A stretch of DNA of 64,000 bases from Tretioscincus oriximinensis (lineage: Eukaryota; Chordata; Lepidosauria; Squamata; Gymnophthalmidae), in contig JAJVDF010000490.1 of assembly GCA_022410635.1 (NCBI GenBank), positions 874,917 through 938,916 of the forward strand, written 5' to 3'. How positions within the stretch are numbered: position 1 is the stretch's first letter; each line of letters begins with the position of its first letter. The notes beneath the pieces were generated by a model. It had not been told where the DNA came from. It made no database searches and was given only the letters and a program-made list of their open reading frames with translations. Made by a program: the position numbers and the translations under genes. Of this stretch, positions 47,358 to 58,883 are shown one piece after another.

Positions 47358-47447
47358 CTAAAAAAGAAGCACAAACAGTAAAATTTCAGTATAGATTCTT
47401 ATTTTCAAGAATGTTTTAAAAGCAGAATTTAAGAAAAGTATACTTGC

Positions 47448-47504
47448 CATTTCCTTAAGGAATTTCTCTTGGAGTCTCTTCATATCTTCTTTCATTTCAG
47501 TCAT
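47448..47504 (-). CDS. SYCP2: SYCP2 coding exon followed by a GC donor
   Basis: A 57-base exon, phase 0 at both ends, encoding MTEMKEDMKRLQEKFLKEM, a heptad-like coiled-coil segment. The acceptor is CATTTTAG. Downstream the intron begins GCAAGT rather than GTAAGT, with ordinary donor bases otherwise. The nearest GT, four bases later, would shift the frame to a stop within one codon of the next exon. A GC-AG intron is therefore the best model. Confidence 0.9.
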
Positions 47505-47663
47505 CTAAAATGGCAGCAAACTCTCTTTTCATTTTTCAGTCATGAACCATTGATAGCAAATTCAAACCAAACAAACTGAAAGTGCTTGTGAAGAGTTACC
47601 CTTCTTGGCATCTCCACAACTGTGCAGAGTAGATGATAAAATGAAACCATGGGAGTACTTGTA

Positions 47664-47832
47664 ATGAGTCTTATTCTAGGCTATGTCTTGGAATAGGGGC
47701 CTGCCACAGTGTACACAGGCATGTGGATTACCAAGCCCTATTTTCTAGGGTTCACNCACCCACACAATTTGCAGATATGAGCAAATACTTTTGGCAATAT
47801 AGCATATATCTCAGAATAAGATTCAGTGCGAA
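47664..47832. mobile_element. 'GAGCC' repeat family copy
   Basis: Left AATGAGTCTTATTCTAGGC, middle GCATGTGGATTACCAAGCCC, right CTCAGAATAAGATTCAGTGC. The right half holds extra sequence near 47750-47800. Confidence 0.6.
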
Positions 47833-47954
47833 TTCATCCCTTCTGGTAAATCTAACAAGCATCAAGACAGGTTCAAGTGCTGTCCCGTACCTACAGTTGC
47901 CGTTTTATGAAATCCAAAGTTTCTTTTTGAAATCAATATCTGAAAAATGAGACT

Positions 47955-48205
47955 TGTGAATGAAAGCTCAGGCTACTTGTTCGTTGTTACTCTCTAAGGT
48001 GCAATAAGATCCGTTGCTACATATTCTAGACCCAGACTAACATGGCTACTTCTTTGAAATCAGGTTTAGATAAGTAGCCGTATTAGTCTTAGAAAGTCAA
48101 GCAAGGGGGCTTTCTAGTATCTGAAAAAGTAGATGGGTTTTCCAAGGCTCGGGCCGCCTGCCTTTCTCCTGTTAATCTCCAAGTGCTACAAGCCTTGAAA
48201 TCAGT
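47955..48205. repeat. Dispersed repeat with GAAAGCTCAGGC motif, copy 2
   Basis: GAATGAAAGCTCAGGCTACT and CCAGACTAACATGGCTACTT match copy 1 at 22955. A second, inverted-looking unit follows (TAGCCGTATTAGTCTTAG to CTCCAAGTGCTACAAGCC). Confidence 0.55.
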
Positions 48206-48689
48206 GCCAGTCAAATATCTGATCCTTAAAAACCAGTAATTTTCTGAACTGATAACGATTTAATGTATACTATGTACATGAAACGCAGCACAATTATATC
48301 CAGTCTATTAGTTTATCTGTTAACTAGAAGGAAGTAATGGAGAGAAGCCAAACATATTCCACATGTGGGAAAAATAATCAGCTCAATAGCCAAACCTTTA
48401 ATATGAGTGACTCAATATACCAGATGCTTACTAGGATATAATTATTTCCTATTGTTTGGGTTTATGATTCTAACAAATGAACTAAAGTAAATATTTCCTC
48501 CTAGGAGAGAATGACTGGAAAGAAACAAGGCGAGTCAGAGCAATGCATAACTTCATATTTTAAACTTCAGTTAAAAATACTTTCTGAAAGAGATTAGGGG
48601 GAGGCAGAATTTTCCTTTTTATTTATGAAAAAATGAAGTTAAGCACATTCACAGTGGGAATAGAAACCCTTTATGCAATAATAAAGGTT

Positions 48690-48806
48690 TTCCAGGATAG
48701 GGCCTTCCATCCACATACAAATGCAGAATAGGATAGCCCCCACATAGGTGGCAGGTTTCTATGCCAAGATTTAATCAAGAATAGGATCCAATGCAGAAAG
48801 AATCTA
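48690..48806. mobile_element. 'GAGCC' repeat family, degraded copy
   Basis: GGATAGGGCCTTCCATCCAC, ACATAGGTGGCAGGTTTC and AGAATAGGATCCAATGCAG; the ends are poorly conserved. Confidence 0.45.
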
Positions 48807-49198
48807 AGCAGACAAGAAACTACAGCTGGCTTCCTGCAATTGGCTGATGGGTCTCTTCCTTATTTGTATGCCTTTTCTTATCCTGCCAGGGTTGAATTAA
48901 TCTGCTGTTCTCTTGGAGACTCCTTATANATCAAGGAACTCTACATAACACAACTGGATGTGATATTAACTTATTCTCTTTTAATTGCAAAAATTAACAA
49001 TTTTCAAGGAAGATTTTTCTTTACATTTGTTACTAAAAATGGTTTAAAATATTTTTCTTTTAAATATCTTTCAGGTTAAAACATCCCAGGTTGCTTACAA
49101 ACAATTTTATAAAAACAAAATGTTGACAAGAGATTATACGTAGAAAAGATTAGTTTTAAATCACTATTAAACACAATAGGCAATATATTCCCTTTTAC

Positions 49199-49271
49199 CT
49201 CAACTGTAAAAAGTCTTTCCTCAGAATCTGAGTACATGGTGTTCTCAAATGAAGTTTTAAGATTCTGAANC
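49199..49271 (-). CDS. SYCP2: SYCP2 coding exon (coiled-coil region)
   Basis: A 73-base exon after ATTATTTTAG and before GTAAAA. Its first base completes an arginine codon. It encodes xQNLKTSFENTMYSDSEE then RLFTVE; the first residue is unresolved (N at 49270). The phase at both ends fits the neighbouring exons at 51969 and 47448. Confidence 0.86.
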
Positions 49272-49809
49272 CTAAAATAATATAGATTAAAAGACTCTTT
49301 GTGACAAAAGGGGAAAAATTAAAGTATTTATTAAAAAATACTTTCACAAATGTTTAAAAACAAATAACAAAATAATTACAGTAATAATTTTATCTACTCA
49401 AGAATATTCAAAATAATGTTGTCATTCTACCAATCCACAGTTCCATCCAGTTGGGGATCCTTTTTCTAATACTGNTCAGTTCAAATACCCTTGAGATTTA
49501 ACTAACTTTGAATGGCAAACCACCTCTAAATTCAGAGTTTCCATACAATTATTATGGCAAATAATCATTGTTGGAACTATCTTACAAAACTCAATTTCTG
49601 TTAAAAACTATATAGGTAATACCTACTATCCAGATTGCAAAAGGTTAACATAACAAATCCAGGTACAGGGGAGCTGCTGCTTTAATGGGTGTACAAAACA
49701 ATTATTAAGCACAACTTATAATGCCTACAATTTCTGCTGTTTTTTTTTCCTTTTAGATTGATTAAAACTACAGCTCTCTTATCCAAGTTTTTTTTTATGA
49801 CAACCTTAG

Positions 49810-49942
49810 ATCCTGTCCCCACTGAGCATTTTTCTGGTCTCTATCTCAGGATGAGGCCTGCCATAGCCTACACTGGCATGTGGCTGGCCAAGCTCTGTTT
49901 TGAGATATAACCTAGAATAAGGCTCAGTGGGAACAGGGCCCC
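49810..49942. mobile_element. 'GAGCC' repeat family copy
   Basis: Left TCCTGTCCCCACTGAGCATT and right ATAAGGCTCAGTGGGAACAG are inverted. The middle has GCCTACACTGGCATGTGGCT. Confidence 0.75.
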
Positions 49943-50569
49943 AAGGTTTCATGACGTATGATCCCCNCACAAAATTTTACTCAGTAGGTTTGCTTTTTTT
50001 AAAAGAGAAAACCACGGTGTCTTTATATAATGTCTAGTATATAGTATATTCTTCTCTTTTTGAACTCTACAACAACTTTTTTGAGAACTATCCAAACATA
50101 ACAATATAGAAAAGAACTAAAAATTGAAAGTTTACATTATCTACAAATATGTATCTACTTTTCTGGAGAGATTAATCCTTCTAAGAAATAATAAAATATG
50201 TAACAGTGTATTCTGTGCAAATGACAAACGTCTAAAAGCTTCACATGTTCTTTTCACCAAACAATTGTCTTTTCACCAGGGCATTGCATTACTTATTGTG
50301 ATCTTAATTTATCTAACCTTTCAGCTATTTCAAGGACTTGTAGACATGAAACTGAGCACACTGCTTCCTTTGGGGTCCTCTAACATTTTTCCCCACAGAG
50401 ACTTTGATAAAACTTTGTAAATTTTTAACTCTACCTATAGATAACTGAAAATTAAGATAGTTTCCTCACACCATCAGATAAGGTTTTTCTCATGCTATAA
50501 AAGCAAAGGTTTTGCATCATACAATTGTGGAAATCCAGTAATNGTAACATTATGATTTTTCTTGCTATA

Positions 50570-50840
50570 CATAAGAACATAAGAAGAGTCTTACTGGATA
50601 GGGCCAGAGCCCATCTAGTCCAGCACACAGAGGCCCACCAGATGCACCTGGGCAGTCGCAACAGAGGAAAGAAAAATATGCACCTGTTCATGACTCCCTG
50701 AAAATGGCATTTCAGGAGCACTACCTGTTGCTCCATCCCAGAGGCAGCATCCAGACATCCATTCTAGTACACATTTATACCCTTCATATCCATAAACCTG
50801 TCTAGTCCTGTCTTGAAACTAGTTGTCCAAGCTGTTAGTT
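50570..50840 (-). mobile_element. CR1 3'-end fragment in a SYCP2 intron
   Basis: CATAAGAACATAAGAAGAGT followed by the CR1 3' UTR text and CATAAACCTGTCTAGTCCTG. Confidence 0.88.
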
Positions 50841-51235
50841 TAAAAGTAACGACTTTTAATAGAGCTTTAATGGAGCTTTTGCATTNCAATATCCTGTCTG
50901 TGTGCCAAGAGGGCACAGTGTGCCCATCCAGCTACATTCACAAAGGAAAAAGCAATGATGGAATTTAAAAATCACACTTGCAGGCTCACAAAACTTGGGC
51001 AAGTTTAAAAGTAAGACTTTTCTTTTTAATTTTCCCCAGCCAACACTAAAGGGAGCTAAAATCCAATGACAGAAGGGATTCAAAACAGCCAATTGTAGGA
51101 TAGGAGTTATGGAAGGGATCCCTGGGAAATGTAGGCAAATTCATATGAAATAAACGCAATCAGTTTTTAGTAGAGGGAGCCAAAAATTTGGCCCGTGAAT
51201 TTTGGGGCCACCTGAGGGCCACGGAACCCACAGGC

Positions 51236-51290
51236 CAAATATTTAGTCCTCCCCTGCTTTTCCCTCCCCCCCCCCCCACACACACACATT
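51236..51290 (+). repeat. C-run with (CA)n
   Basis: Thirteen or so Cs followed by a short CA run inside a SYCP2 intron. Confidence 0.7.
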
Positions 51291-51968
51291 TACTTGACAC
51301 ACTGGTGCCACCAAATCCTCTACATGCTGCTGCTTCTTCTTGGCCTCCTAGCATAGAGGAGCTCCTTCCTCTGGCATTTTAGCCATCTTCATTCCCCTTT
51401 TGGAGCAGGGAAAGCAGTGGGGAGGAGACTGCTGTGGGGTTTTATTTGCCTTCCGTGGCCCTTAGTGGGTAAATCCTGAAGGGAAGCTCACAGGGACGTG
51501 GCTAGTTGTTTCTCCAGGGTGTTCAGCAGGGCTTTACCTGCCTTCCGTACCCATTTCAGGACACAGAAAGGGGGTAAAAGTCAAAGGGAAGCCCCCGGGG
51601 AGGTGACTGGTCATCTCCTTTGGGGCTTCTGTGGGGTTTTAACCACCTTCCTTGCCCCTTTCAGATAAAACCATGGATGGGCCCCACACGGAAATGCACC
51701 ATGTNCATTTTCGCTACCATTTTGTGGAGAAATCTGCAACCTGGATTGGATTAGTATTGGGAGATATAAAGAAACAACACAACAAAAGGCAGTTGTCTGT
51801 GTACCCTTAAACTATTTTTTTAAAAGCCTCCAATATAGGCACTAGTTTTTTCCAGTACCAAATACCGACACACAATTAATTATTAATTTATTAATACACT
51901 ACATATTATAACAACATAACATTAAAGCTACAACAATACAGTTTCCAATGATTAGAATATGCACTAAC

Positions 51969-52027
51969 CTCTGTTGCTCATTTTTGTTGTAAGTGCTAAA
52001 TGTTTCAGTGTGCTTCTTTGAAAAGTT
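51969..52027 (-). CDS. SYCP2: SYCP2 coding exon (coiled-coil region)
   Basis: A 59-base exon between CATTTATAG and GTTAGT, encoding NFSKKHTETFSTYNKNEQQ plus two bases of the next arginine codon. It begins in phase 0 and supplies exactly the phase needed by the 49199 exon. Too short for simple ORF detection; found by phase and context. Confidence 0.85.
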
Positions 52028-53039
52028 CTATAAATGACACAATGAGAAAATATAATTTTCACAAGTATTCTAACCCTTGTTTTTATTATTCACATGTTTT
52101 AAATGTGTTGCTTTGCTAAACACTGGGTTATAGCTATTAACCTAGTAATGGTTATAAGATTACCAACAACACTAGCAACTTTATGCTTTATTTTTAAAGT
52201 CTGTTTCACTCTACAAATAAATTCATCCTCTGGCAAAGTAAAATTAATCATGATTTGAACAAGCTTCTCCAGTGTGATAGCATGATGTGATCACAGGCTG
52301 GCATGGTGAAGAGGTCAGACCTGTGTCAGACTCATTTTTTCCTCCAAATTTAGATTAAACTAGAACATGTTGTAATGACATTATAGTATTTCACAGATCC
52401 TGCCTTATCATACTATTTATATCTACTAGCCCATGTTTCTTTCCCTTAATTGCTTGGTGTTATGCCAGTTGTATTATATCTATTGGGCATAAGGCCCAGA
52501 GTAAGAATTAGTAAAAAAAAAAGACAATTTGCTCTATTTTTAAACCACTGAATGTATTTGTAGGCTATAATTTGCTTTCAAAGTTTGATACACTACTTAG
52601 TTGATCAAAAGTACTACAATTCACCCACAACCAAATTTTAGTAGTGAGATCAGAGATAGTAAACTATCTTTTTTCATACTTGGAATAGAACTGTTTAGAG
52701 GGGTTCTGCACTTATTTCATGTAAAACCCTCTGCCTTTGTGCTCTGTCTTCATAATCTGGATTGGGAAATCCAAAATGTTTACCTGGTCCCAGTTTTAAA
52801 TTCAGAACAATAGTAGGCATTGATAAAGAGGTCTCCTATTGGGGGGGGGGCACATCTCCTGTTGGCATAGCTGTTCTTTCATTGGATCCTATTGTCATAT
52901 GTGGTTTCAATGTCAATATGTATTGACTTTTTCGGACTCCATTTTAAATGAGGTATTTTTTATATTGAACATAGCAGTTCCCAAATCTATCCATCTCTTG
53001 ATCTTAGGAAATGTGACTACTCTGAATTTACCATTCAAA

Positions 53040-53405
53040 ACGAGATATGTTTTACAAAGATGTATATGGGGAGCCCTTACAACAATCGCGAGAGGACAAT
53101 TCCGTTTGGACGTTTCACATATGGTTAGATTATTTAATAGAGCTGTTAATGTATGATATTTTAAGAGAAAAAGACAAGGACTTATGGGCTGAATGTAAGA
53201 ACGCAATGGGAACAAATATGGAGTCAACTAATTGCCGTTGGTAACTCGTGTGAACNATATTTTATTGTGAAATCTACTCTTAAGATGGTCTCAGATTTAA
53301 GAATGAATGTATGAATATTATATTTGTGTCACTATTCTGGTTAGAGCATGCAAGGGAGGGAGAGGGGGAAGGGGATGCTCTTAATAAAAATAAAATAAAA
53401 ATACA
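53040..53405 (+). mobile_element. Probable L1-like 3' remnant
   Basis: The + strand reads DNSVWTFHIWLDYLIELL then DKDLWAECKNAMGTNMEST, loosely like the end of reptile L1 ORF2. It is followed by an A-rich 3' end (CTTAATAAAAATAAAATAAA). It sits in a SYCP2 intron, antisense to the gene. Assignment is tentative. Confidence 0.45.
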
Positions 53406-53738
53406 TCAGAAAAAAAGATAAAGAAGTCTATTGGTGTAATAGGATCATGGGTAATATTGATGGCATATTTTGATGCTCTTCCAAAATGGGTCCCTCAGGG
53501 GCTCTGAGGCTAGGAACTTCCATTCACAGTTAAGGCTGGCATACTATTCCAGAACAAATTGGAACATACGTATCTGTACATGGTGATTGAGGGAGGCTAT
53601 CACTGGCTACAAACATGCTCTGCTCCATGACAATCATGCACCACAACATTGAGAAAAAGCACTCCCACCAGTTTCAGTGAGCACCAGCTGGTTTTGTGAC
53701 CACCTACACTTAAAGCTATGTCTGTCCTGCATAGCTAA

Positions 53739-53908
53739 GACCCCATTCCCACTGAGTCTTCTTCTTGGCTATATCTCAGAATAGGAATGTGCCATCTACA
53801 TGCTAGTGTAGGCTATGGCAGGCTGGCACAGACTACAGTGGCATGTGGATGACCAAGCTCTGTATCGAGATATAACCCAGAATAAGGCTCAGTGAGGACA
53901 GGGCCTAA
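53739..53908. mobile_element. 'GAGCC' repeat family copy
   Basis: Left CCCATTCCCACTGAGTCTTC and right GAATAAGGCTCAGTGAGGAC are inverted, with the internal text GCATGTGGATGACCAAGCTC. One of the fullest copies. Confidence 0.78.
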
Positions 53909-54076
53909 GTGCAGAAAGGCCCTTACAATGCCAGTAGTTCACTTATTTCAGACCACAATGAATGTACAGGCAATGTGGATAAGATTGTTTTAACCAATCA
54001 TTTTATTGTTCTCTGTTCACTACATTTAACTATTAAAATCAAGCAATTTAGGATTTCCGTAACTAAAAATACGTAC

Positions 54077-54176
54077 TGAAAAGTCTTTTTCCATATTCTT
54101 TAAAATCTGTGAGTCTTTTTCAAAAGTTTCAAGCTCTCTGATAAGGCAGGAGTGAAGATGTCCAAGCTGTTTTGTC
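54077..54176 (-). CDS. SYCP2: SYCP2 coding exon (coiled-coil region)
   Basis: A 100-base exon between TTTTTACAG and GTACGT. After one base completing a codon it encodes TKQLGHLHSCLIRELETFEK then DSQILKNMEKDFS, strongly helical. The segment RELETFEKDSQ closely matches the SYCP2 coiled coil as I remember it. In mammals this C-terminal region assembles with SYCP3 into fibres. Confidence 0.9.
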
Positions 54177-54424
54177 CTGTAAAAATCCAAATAAATGTAA
54201 GAATACAGGATATTCCATTTAAATTCCTGAAAATAGTCCTACAAGGGTAGAAGAGAGGGAGACAAGGGAGGAGGTTGAATAGCTTATACTTCTAAATATG
54301 TCTTACTGCTTGTTTTATCATGCTTTGTGACCTGCACTGGGACCTTCAGGTAAAGAGTGAAATACAAATGTTATCAAAAACATAAGATAAATATTATTTC
54401 AAAAAGGTCCTGTTCTATACAAAC

Positions 54425-54519
54425 CTGTATTCATGCATCTCACTATTCATTGTATTCATATGTTGGTGAACTGTTTTCAGTGACTGTTTTGCATAGCTGT
54501 CAAGCCTCATTGAGCGAGT
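54425..54519 (-). CDS. SYCP2: SYCP2 coding exon
   Basis: A 95-base exon between GTTTTTAG and GTTTGT, encoding TRSMRLDSYAKQSLKTVHQH then MNTMNSEMHEY and two bases of arginine. The start of the C-terminal coiled coil lies here. Confidence 0.88.
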
Positions 54520-55090
54520 CTAAAAACAGAAAAGAATCCATAAAATTACTTATGTTTCATCGAACTGCTATCTGAATAGATATTTTTTTTACCTGTAAGT
54601 TTTTAAATGTTCTGAAAAATCAAAACCCAAGACTGTAACTGTTTTAATAATAACAGAAAAATAAAACACACAGAGGCACTGTGTGAAGGCCATAACTTCT
54701 TTGGTTAAAAAAATGTCAAAGGATTCCTAAAAGAAAAATAAAATAGTGATTTGGTGGCTATAGTATGAAAAGGTCACTTCCATTAGCAGAGTCTCGTTAA
54801 CATTTCCTTCCTTTGAAAAACATCTCCACCATTTGGCTATTCGCTTCTAATGATGTAAACTAACATGTGAACAGATTATGAGTAGGCTTCATTTCCTATC
54901 GAGTCATAATTACTATATTGGTTGTTTGGAAATTTGAACTGTCCAGAAAAATAAAAGGTGACTGCTATTATTTGCTGCTTCAAAATTAAAATAATAGTTT
55001 AATTTTACTAAATAGGTATTTTTAAAAAATCAAAATATTATAAAAATTGGCACTCAATGGATGACTAACAGATATAAACAAAACACTTAC

Positions 55091-55221
55091 TTGTACTTTC
55101 TTGGCAAATCCTTTATGAACCCGTTGACAGATCATGCCTACACTCGAGCCATCAGCATCCCAGCCTTGTTCATCACAGACGGATGTGTCATTGATGGATA
55201 AAGCTGACAAGGATTGAGAAA
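55091..55221 (-). CDS. SYCP2: SYCP2 coding exon
   Basis: A 131-base exon between CTTTCTAG and GTAAGT. It starts with two bases completing a valine codon and encodes SQSLSALSINDTSVCDEQGW then DADGSSVGMICQRVHKGFAK and KVQ, ending in phase 0. It links the basic/acidic disordered stretch to the coiled coil. Confidence 0.9.
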
Positions 55222-55764
55222 CTAGAAAGAAATGGATGGTATGTCATAACTCATATTGCATTTTCAATTCTGCACATCTTAGCAGGGATACATTTAACAA
55301 AAGAAATGATTAAAATAAAATCTGAGCTGCTTTACACACAAGTAACACGAATTAATGACCATATCAACATTGGTTTTATTAATAATTTATTCAAACAAGG
55401 AAAGGTACAGATTTCCAATCATGGTATTGAAAAGTAAATTAGTTTCAAGTAGTTAATTTTGCCAGAGTTTCCAATGATCTTTGTCATATATCATGACATA
55501 AATCATGACTTCCAACCATAAAACTCAAACATGGAATTTATAGAAGTTTAAGCAAGAAAGGAGAAAATTTTCTGACAAAAAGGTAAATAAAAACAAAGAT
55601 ATTCATCTGTTCCTAGAGGAACTGTTGTTTGTCTCTGATCTTTGGATGAAATTATGTTTAGAAATATTGGACTTTCATGTTGCAAGTATTTGTTCACTGT
55701 TTCTATGATATAAACTGCAAATAACTGAAAAGAGATGCCATCCAAATGTCAAATATGTACTAAA

Positions 55765-56225
55765 ATGGGTATCAAAGAGTCCAATGTTCTGAGTTATAAT
55801 GACCAATGACACGGTTGGAACTTTAGCAGCCTCCAGAGAAGGGAGGAAGGTAAGGATGGAGGCAAAAGGGGGAAAGGGAAAAGGAAAGGTGAAAGAAACA
55901 AAACAGGAAGGATAAGGGAGGAAGACAACGAGGAAAGAATGAAAGGAAGGAGGAAGGAAAGAAAGAACAAAGGAATGGATGAAAGAAGGAAAGGAGGAAA
56001 GATAAGAAAAAAGGAAAGAAAGAAAATGGAAAGAAGTTGTTCATGAAAGAAAGAAGCAGCAAGTAAAAGATAGATGGAAGGGAGAAAGGGAGGGAGTGGG
56101 TGATGGGGGGATGGAAGCAAGAGGGAGAATGCTGCATTACTATAACACAACGAGCTAATTCCACTAGTACCACAATTGTTGCGTTTTTAAAGTAAATCTT
56201 CCTTTTGTGATTATTACTGTTAGGT
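55765..56225. repeat. Interspersed repeat with internal purine-rich tract, copy 2
   Basis: It opens ATCAAAGAGTCCAATGTTCT and AACTTTAGCAGCCTCCAGAG. A tract of almost only A and G follows, about 280 bases (55830-56115). It closes ACGAGCTAATTCCACTAG. The flanks match the copy at 41319-41680. Confidence 0.75.
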
Positions 56226-56459
56226 AGCATTTATTACTTTCACTTGAAAATCTTATTTTACCCTATGTGATACTTAGACCTGATTTGCATTTACCAGATT
56301 TAACCTTAAATCTTAATCTAAATTAAAACCTGGATTGGTTTGCTCTAATCCATCTTTTATTTTATTGAAAAACTATATTACAGTTTATAAAATGATACAT
56401 GTTGTTGTGTATGCACACATTTCACACCATTTTCAATAATAATTTTATCTCCAACTAAC

Positions 56460-56603
56460 CTTTGTAACTATTATCATCTGCTTTGAATAATTTTCTGGGA
56501 AGCAGCTTAGGTTTTTTCCCCTCTCTTNCCATTTCTTCCTCATCAGAATTACCTTTGACATCTTCATTGTGCAATCTTTTGAAATCAGTATGTACTGAAG
56601 GCC
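56460..56603 (-). CDS. SYCP2: SYCP2 coding exon
   Basis: A 144-base exon between TTCTCTTAG and GTTAGT. After GG (completing glycine) it encodes PSVHTDFKRLHNEDVKGNSD, then EEEM, one unresolved residue (N at 56527), and REGKKPKLLPRKLFKADDNS YK. KKPKLLPRKLFK is a strongly basic stretch and one of the most recognisable parts of the SYCP2 tail. Confidence 0.92.
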
Positions 56604-56861
56604 CTAAGAGAATGTGCATATATTAAAAATGTTCAGCAAAACAGGAATACAGAATTTATATTTATAGCTTTTTGAAATTGAGAACAATCACTGGAGAGTG
56701 AAAATTTAGTTACATAAATCACTGCAATTTGACATAGAAAAAGAAAGTATTTTACTAAAAATTAGTGGGGAGATAAATGTTTTATAAACAACAACAACAA
56801 AAACAATAATATTACAAATGTTAGTAATGATATTGAATAGAAGAAGGTAAGGTTTGCATAC

Positions 56862-56952
56862 CAGACACATGTACCTCAGTGAGATATTGTTCATCCCATT
56901 CCTTTCTTCCATTTCTTTTTGGCGTCGACAGCTGATAGGTAGATACAGAATC
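56862..56952 (-). CDS. SYCP2: SYCP2 coding exon
   Basis: A 91-base exon after ATTTTTAG. It encodes DSVSTYQLSTPKRNGRKEWD then EQYLTEVHVS and one base of glycine. Of the possible donors, GTATGC after 56862 is chosen because it alone gives the phase required by the next exon; the earlier GTACAT would shift the frame. Confidence 0.85.
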
Positions 56953-58005
56953 CTAAAAATATTCACCAATCTAAATTTTAAACTTTAGTTTAAAATGTCC
57001 TTGTGTTAAACCATAATGAAAATATTTTGCCAAAAGAGAAACAAAAACAGATCTAAAATATGGCCATAGTCATAGGTGTGCTTTTAGACTATCTTTAGTC
57101 CTGAAGAAGAAGGACTGAAAAAGAGAAAAACATTTTCCTTCTTCTGGTTATGGGACTAAGGATGGTTTAAAAGTATGTAAGTGACTGTAGCCCTAATGTG
57201 ATAAAATGATTTTTATTTTCTGCAGCTGTTAGACCCTTGTGGGAAATTCTCCATAAGAACATAAGAAGAGCAATACTGGATCAGGCCACAGCATTCTGTG
57301 TCACACAGAGGCCCATCAGATACACTTGGGCAGTCCGAATACAGGAAAGCAAAATATGCATCTGCTCATGACTCCCTGCAAATGGTATTTCAGGAGTCCT
57401 GCCTGTTGCTCCATCCCGGAGGCAACATCCAGACATCCACCCTAGTATCCATTTATACTACTGGTGTCCATAAACCTATCTAGACCTGACTTGAAACTAT
57501 CCAAGCTGTTAGCTACCACTACCTCTTCAGGAAGTAAATTCCACAGGGCGATGACCCTCNGGGTGAAAAAATACTTTCCTTTGTCTGTTCTCACTTTTCT
57601 ACCCAACAGTTTTAAGGCGTGCCCCCTGGTCCTAGTGTTGTGGGAGAGAGAAAACATTTTTCCTCTATTCACCCTGTCTATCCCATGCATGATTTTGTAC
57701 ACTTCAATCAGATCACCTCTCAAATGTCGCCTTTCAAGGCTGAAGAGGCCCAGATGTTGCAGCCTGACTTCATAAGGGAGGTGCTCCAGACCCTTGATCA
57801 TTTTTGTTGCCCTTTTCTGCACCTTCTCCAGTTCCAAAATGTCCCTCTTGAGATGTGGTGACCAGAATTGAACACAGTATTCCAAATGTGGCCTCACCAC
57901 AGATTTATAAAGAGGCAAAAGAACATTTGCTGACTTGTTTTCGATTCCTTTCCTAATTATCCCGAACATGGAATTTGCCTTTCTTGCTGCTGCTGCACAT
58001 TGGGT

Positions 58006-58614
58006 TCACATTTTCATTGAATTGTCCACCAACACCCCAAGATCCTTTTCTTGCTCGGTTACAGAAAGCTTGGTACCCATCAGGTGATAGGAGTAGTTGG
58101 GGTTCTTTACCCCNATATGCATGACCTTATAATCATTTTCAGTTTTCACTACCCTGAACAGTTTACTGTCATCAGCAAACTTGGCTACTTCACTATTTAC
58201 CTCGGCATCCAGATCATTTATAAATATATTGAAAAGCAAGAGTCCCAGTACAGATCCCTGGGNTACCCCACTTCTTACCTCTTTCCACTCAAAGAACTGC
58301 CCATTTAATACTACCCTCTGTTTTCTATCTTTTAGCCAGTTTCCAATCCAGGACAAAGTCTGTCCTCTTATACCATGAGTATGGAGCTTTTTTAGAAGCC
58401 TTTGATGAGGGACTTTATCAAAAGCCTTCTGAAAATCTAGATAGACAATATCATCTGGATCCCCTTTATCTACATGTTTGTTAACATTTTCAAAGAATTC
58501 TAGCAAGTTGGTAAGGCATGATTTACCTTTGCTGCAGCCATGCTGAGTTTCATTCAGCAATGCGTGCTTCTCCATGGGTTTAGTAATTTTGTCCTTAATT
58601 ATGGTTTCCAACAC
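58006..58614 (-). pseudogene. CR1 reverse transcriptase core
   Basis: An open stretch of about 200 residues begins inside the domain (MLETIIKDKITKPMEKHALL) and includes QHGCSKGKSCLTNLLEFF, YLDFQKAFDKVPH, QGSVLGLLLFNIFINDLDAE and FADDSKLF. The two aspartates of FADD that bind metal are present. It ends near VLVDNSMKM, where the frame shifts. Confidence 0.9.
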
Positions 58615-58649
58615 TTTACCTGGAATTGATGGTAAACTGATGGGTCTAT

Positions 58650-58883
58650 AATTTCCGGGATCACCCTGGGATCCTTTTTTGAATATTGGTGTTACGTTAG
58701 CTACTGGTACGATGCCTGATCTTAAGGAAAGATTAAATATTTTGATTAGAAGTTCAGCAATTTCACAATTTCCGGGATCACCCTGGGATCCTTTTTTGAA
58801 TATTGGTGTTACGTTAGCTACTGGTACTATGCCTGATCTTAAGGAAAGATTAAATATTTTGGTTAGAAGTTCAGCAATTTCAC
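58650..58883. repeat. 117-bp direct tandem duplication inside CR1
   Basis: Units 58650-58766 and 58767-58883 differ at only two or three positions. The unit length is a multiple of three. The first unit starts AATTTCCGGGATCACCCTGG. Confidence 0.93.

Larger units (their letters stand above)
47505..49198. other. SYCP2: SYCP2 intron (1.7 kb)
   Basis: Contains two 'GAGCC' repeat copies and one dispersed repeat (listed). The rest is AT-rich with no exon seen. Confidence 0.7.

Noticed and set aside
50124..50420. 98-codon + strand ORF with a hydrophobic stretch
   Set aside because: It is AT-rich intronic sequence of SYCP2, antisense to the gene, with no recognisable domain or splice context.
55794..56230. 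Two - strand ORFs rich in Phe, Leu, Ser and Pro
   Set aside because: They are translations of the pyrimidine strand of the purine-rich repeat at 55830-56115.
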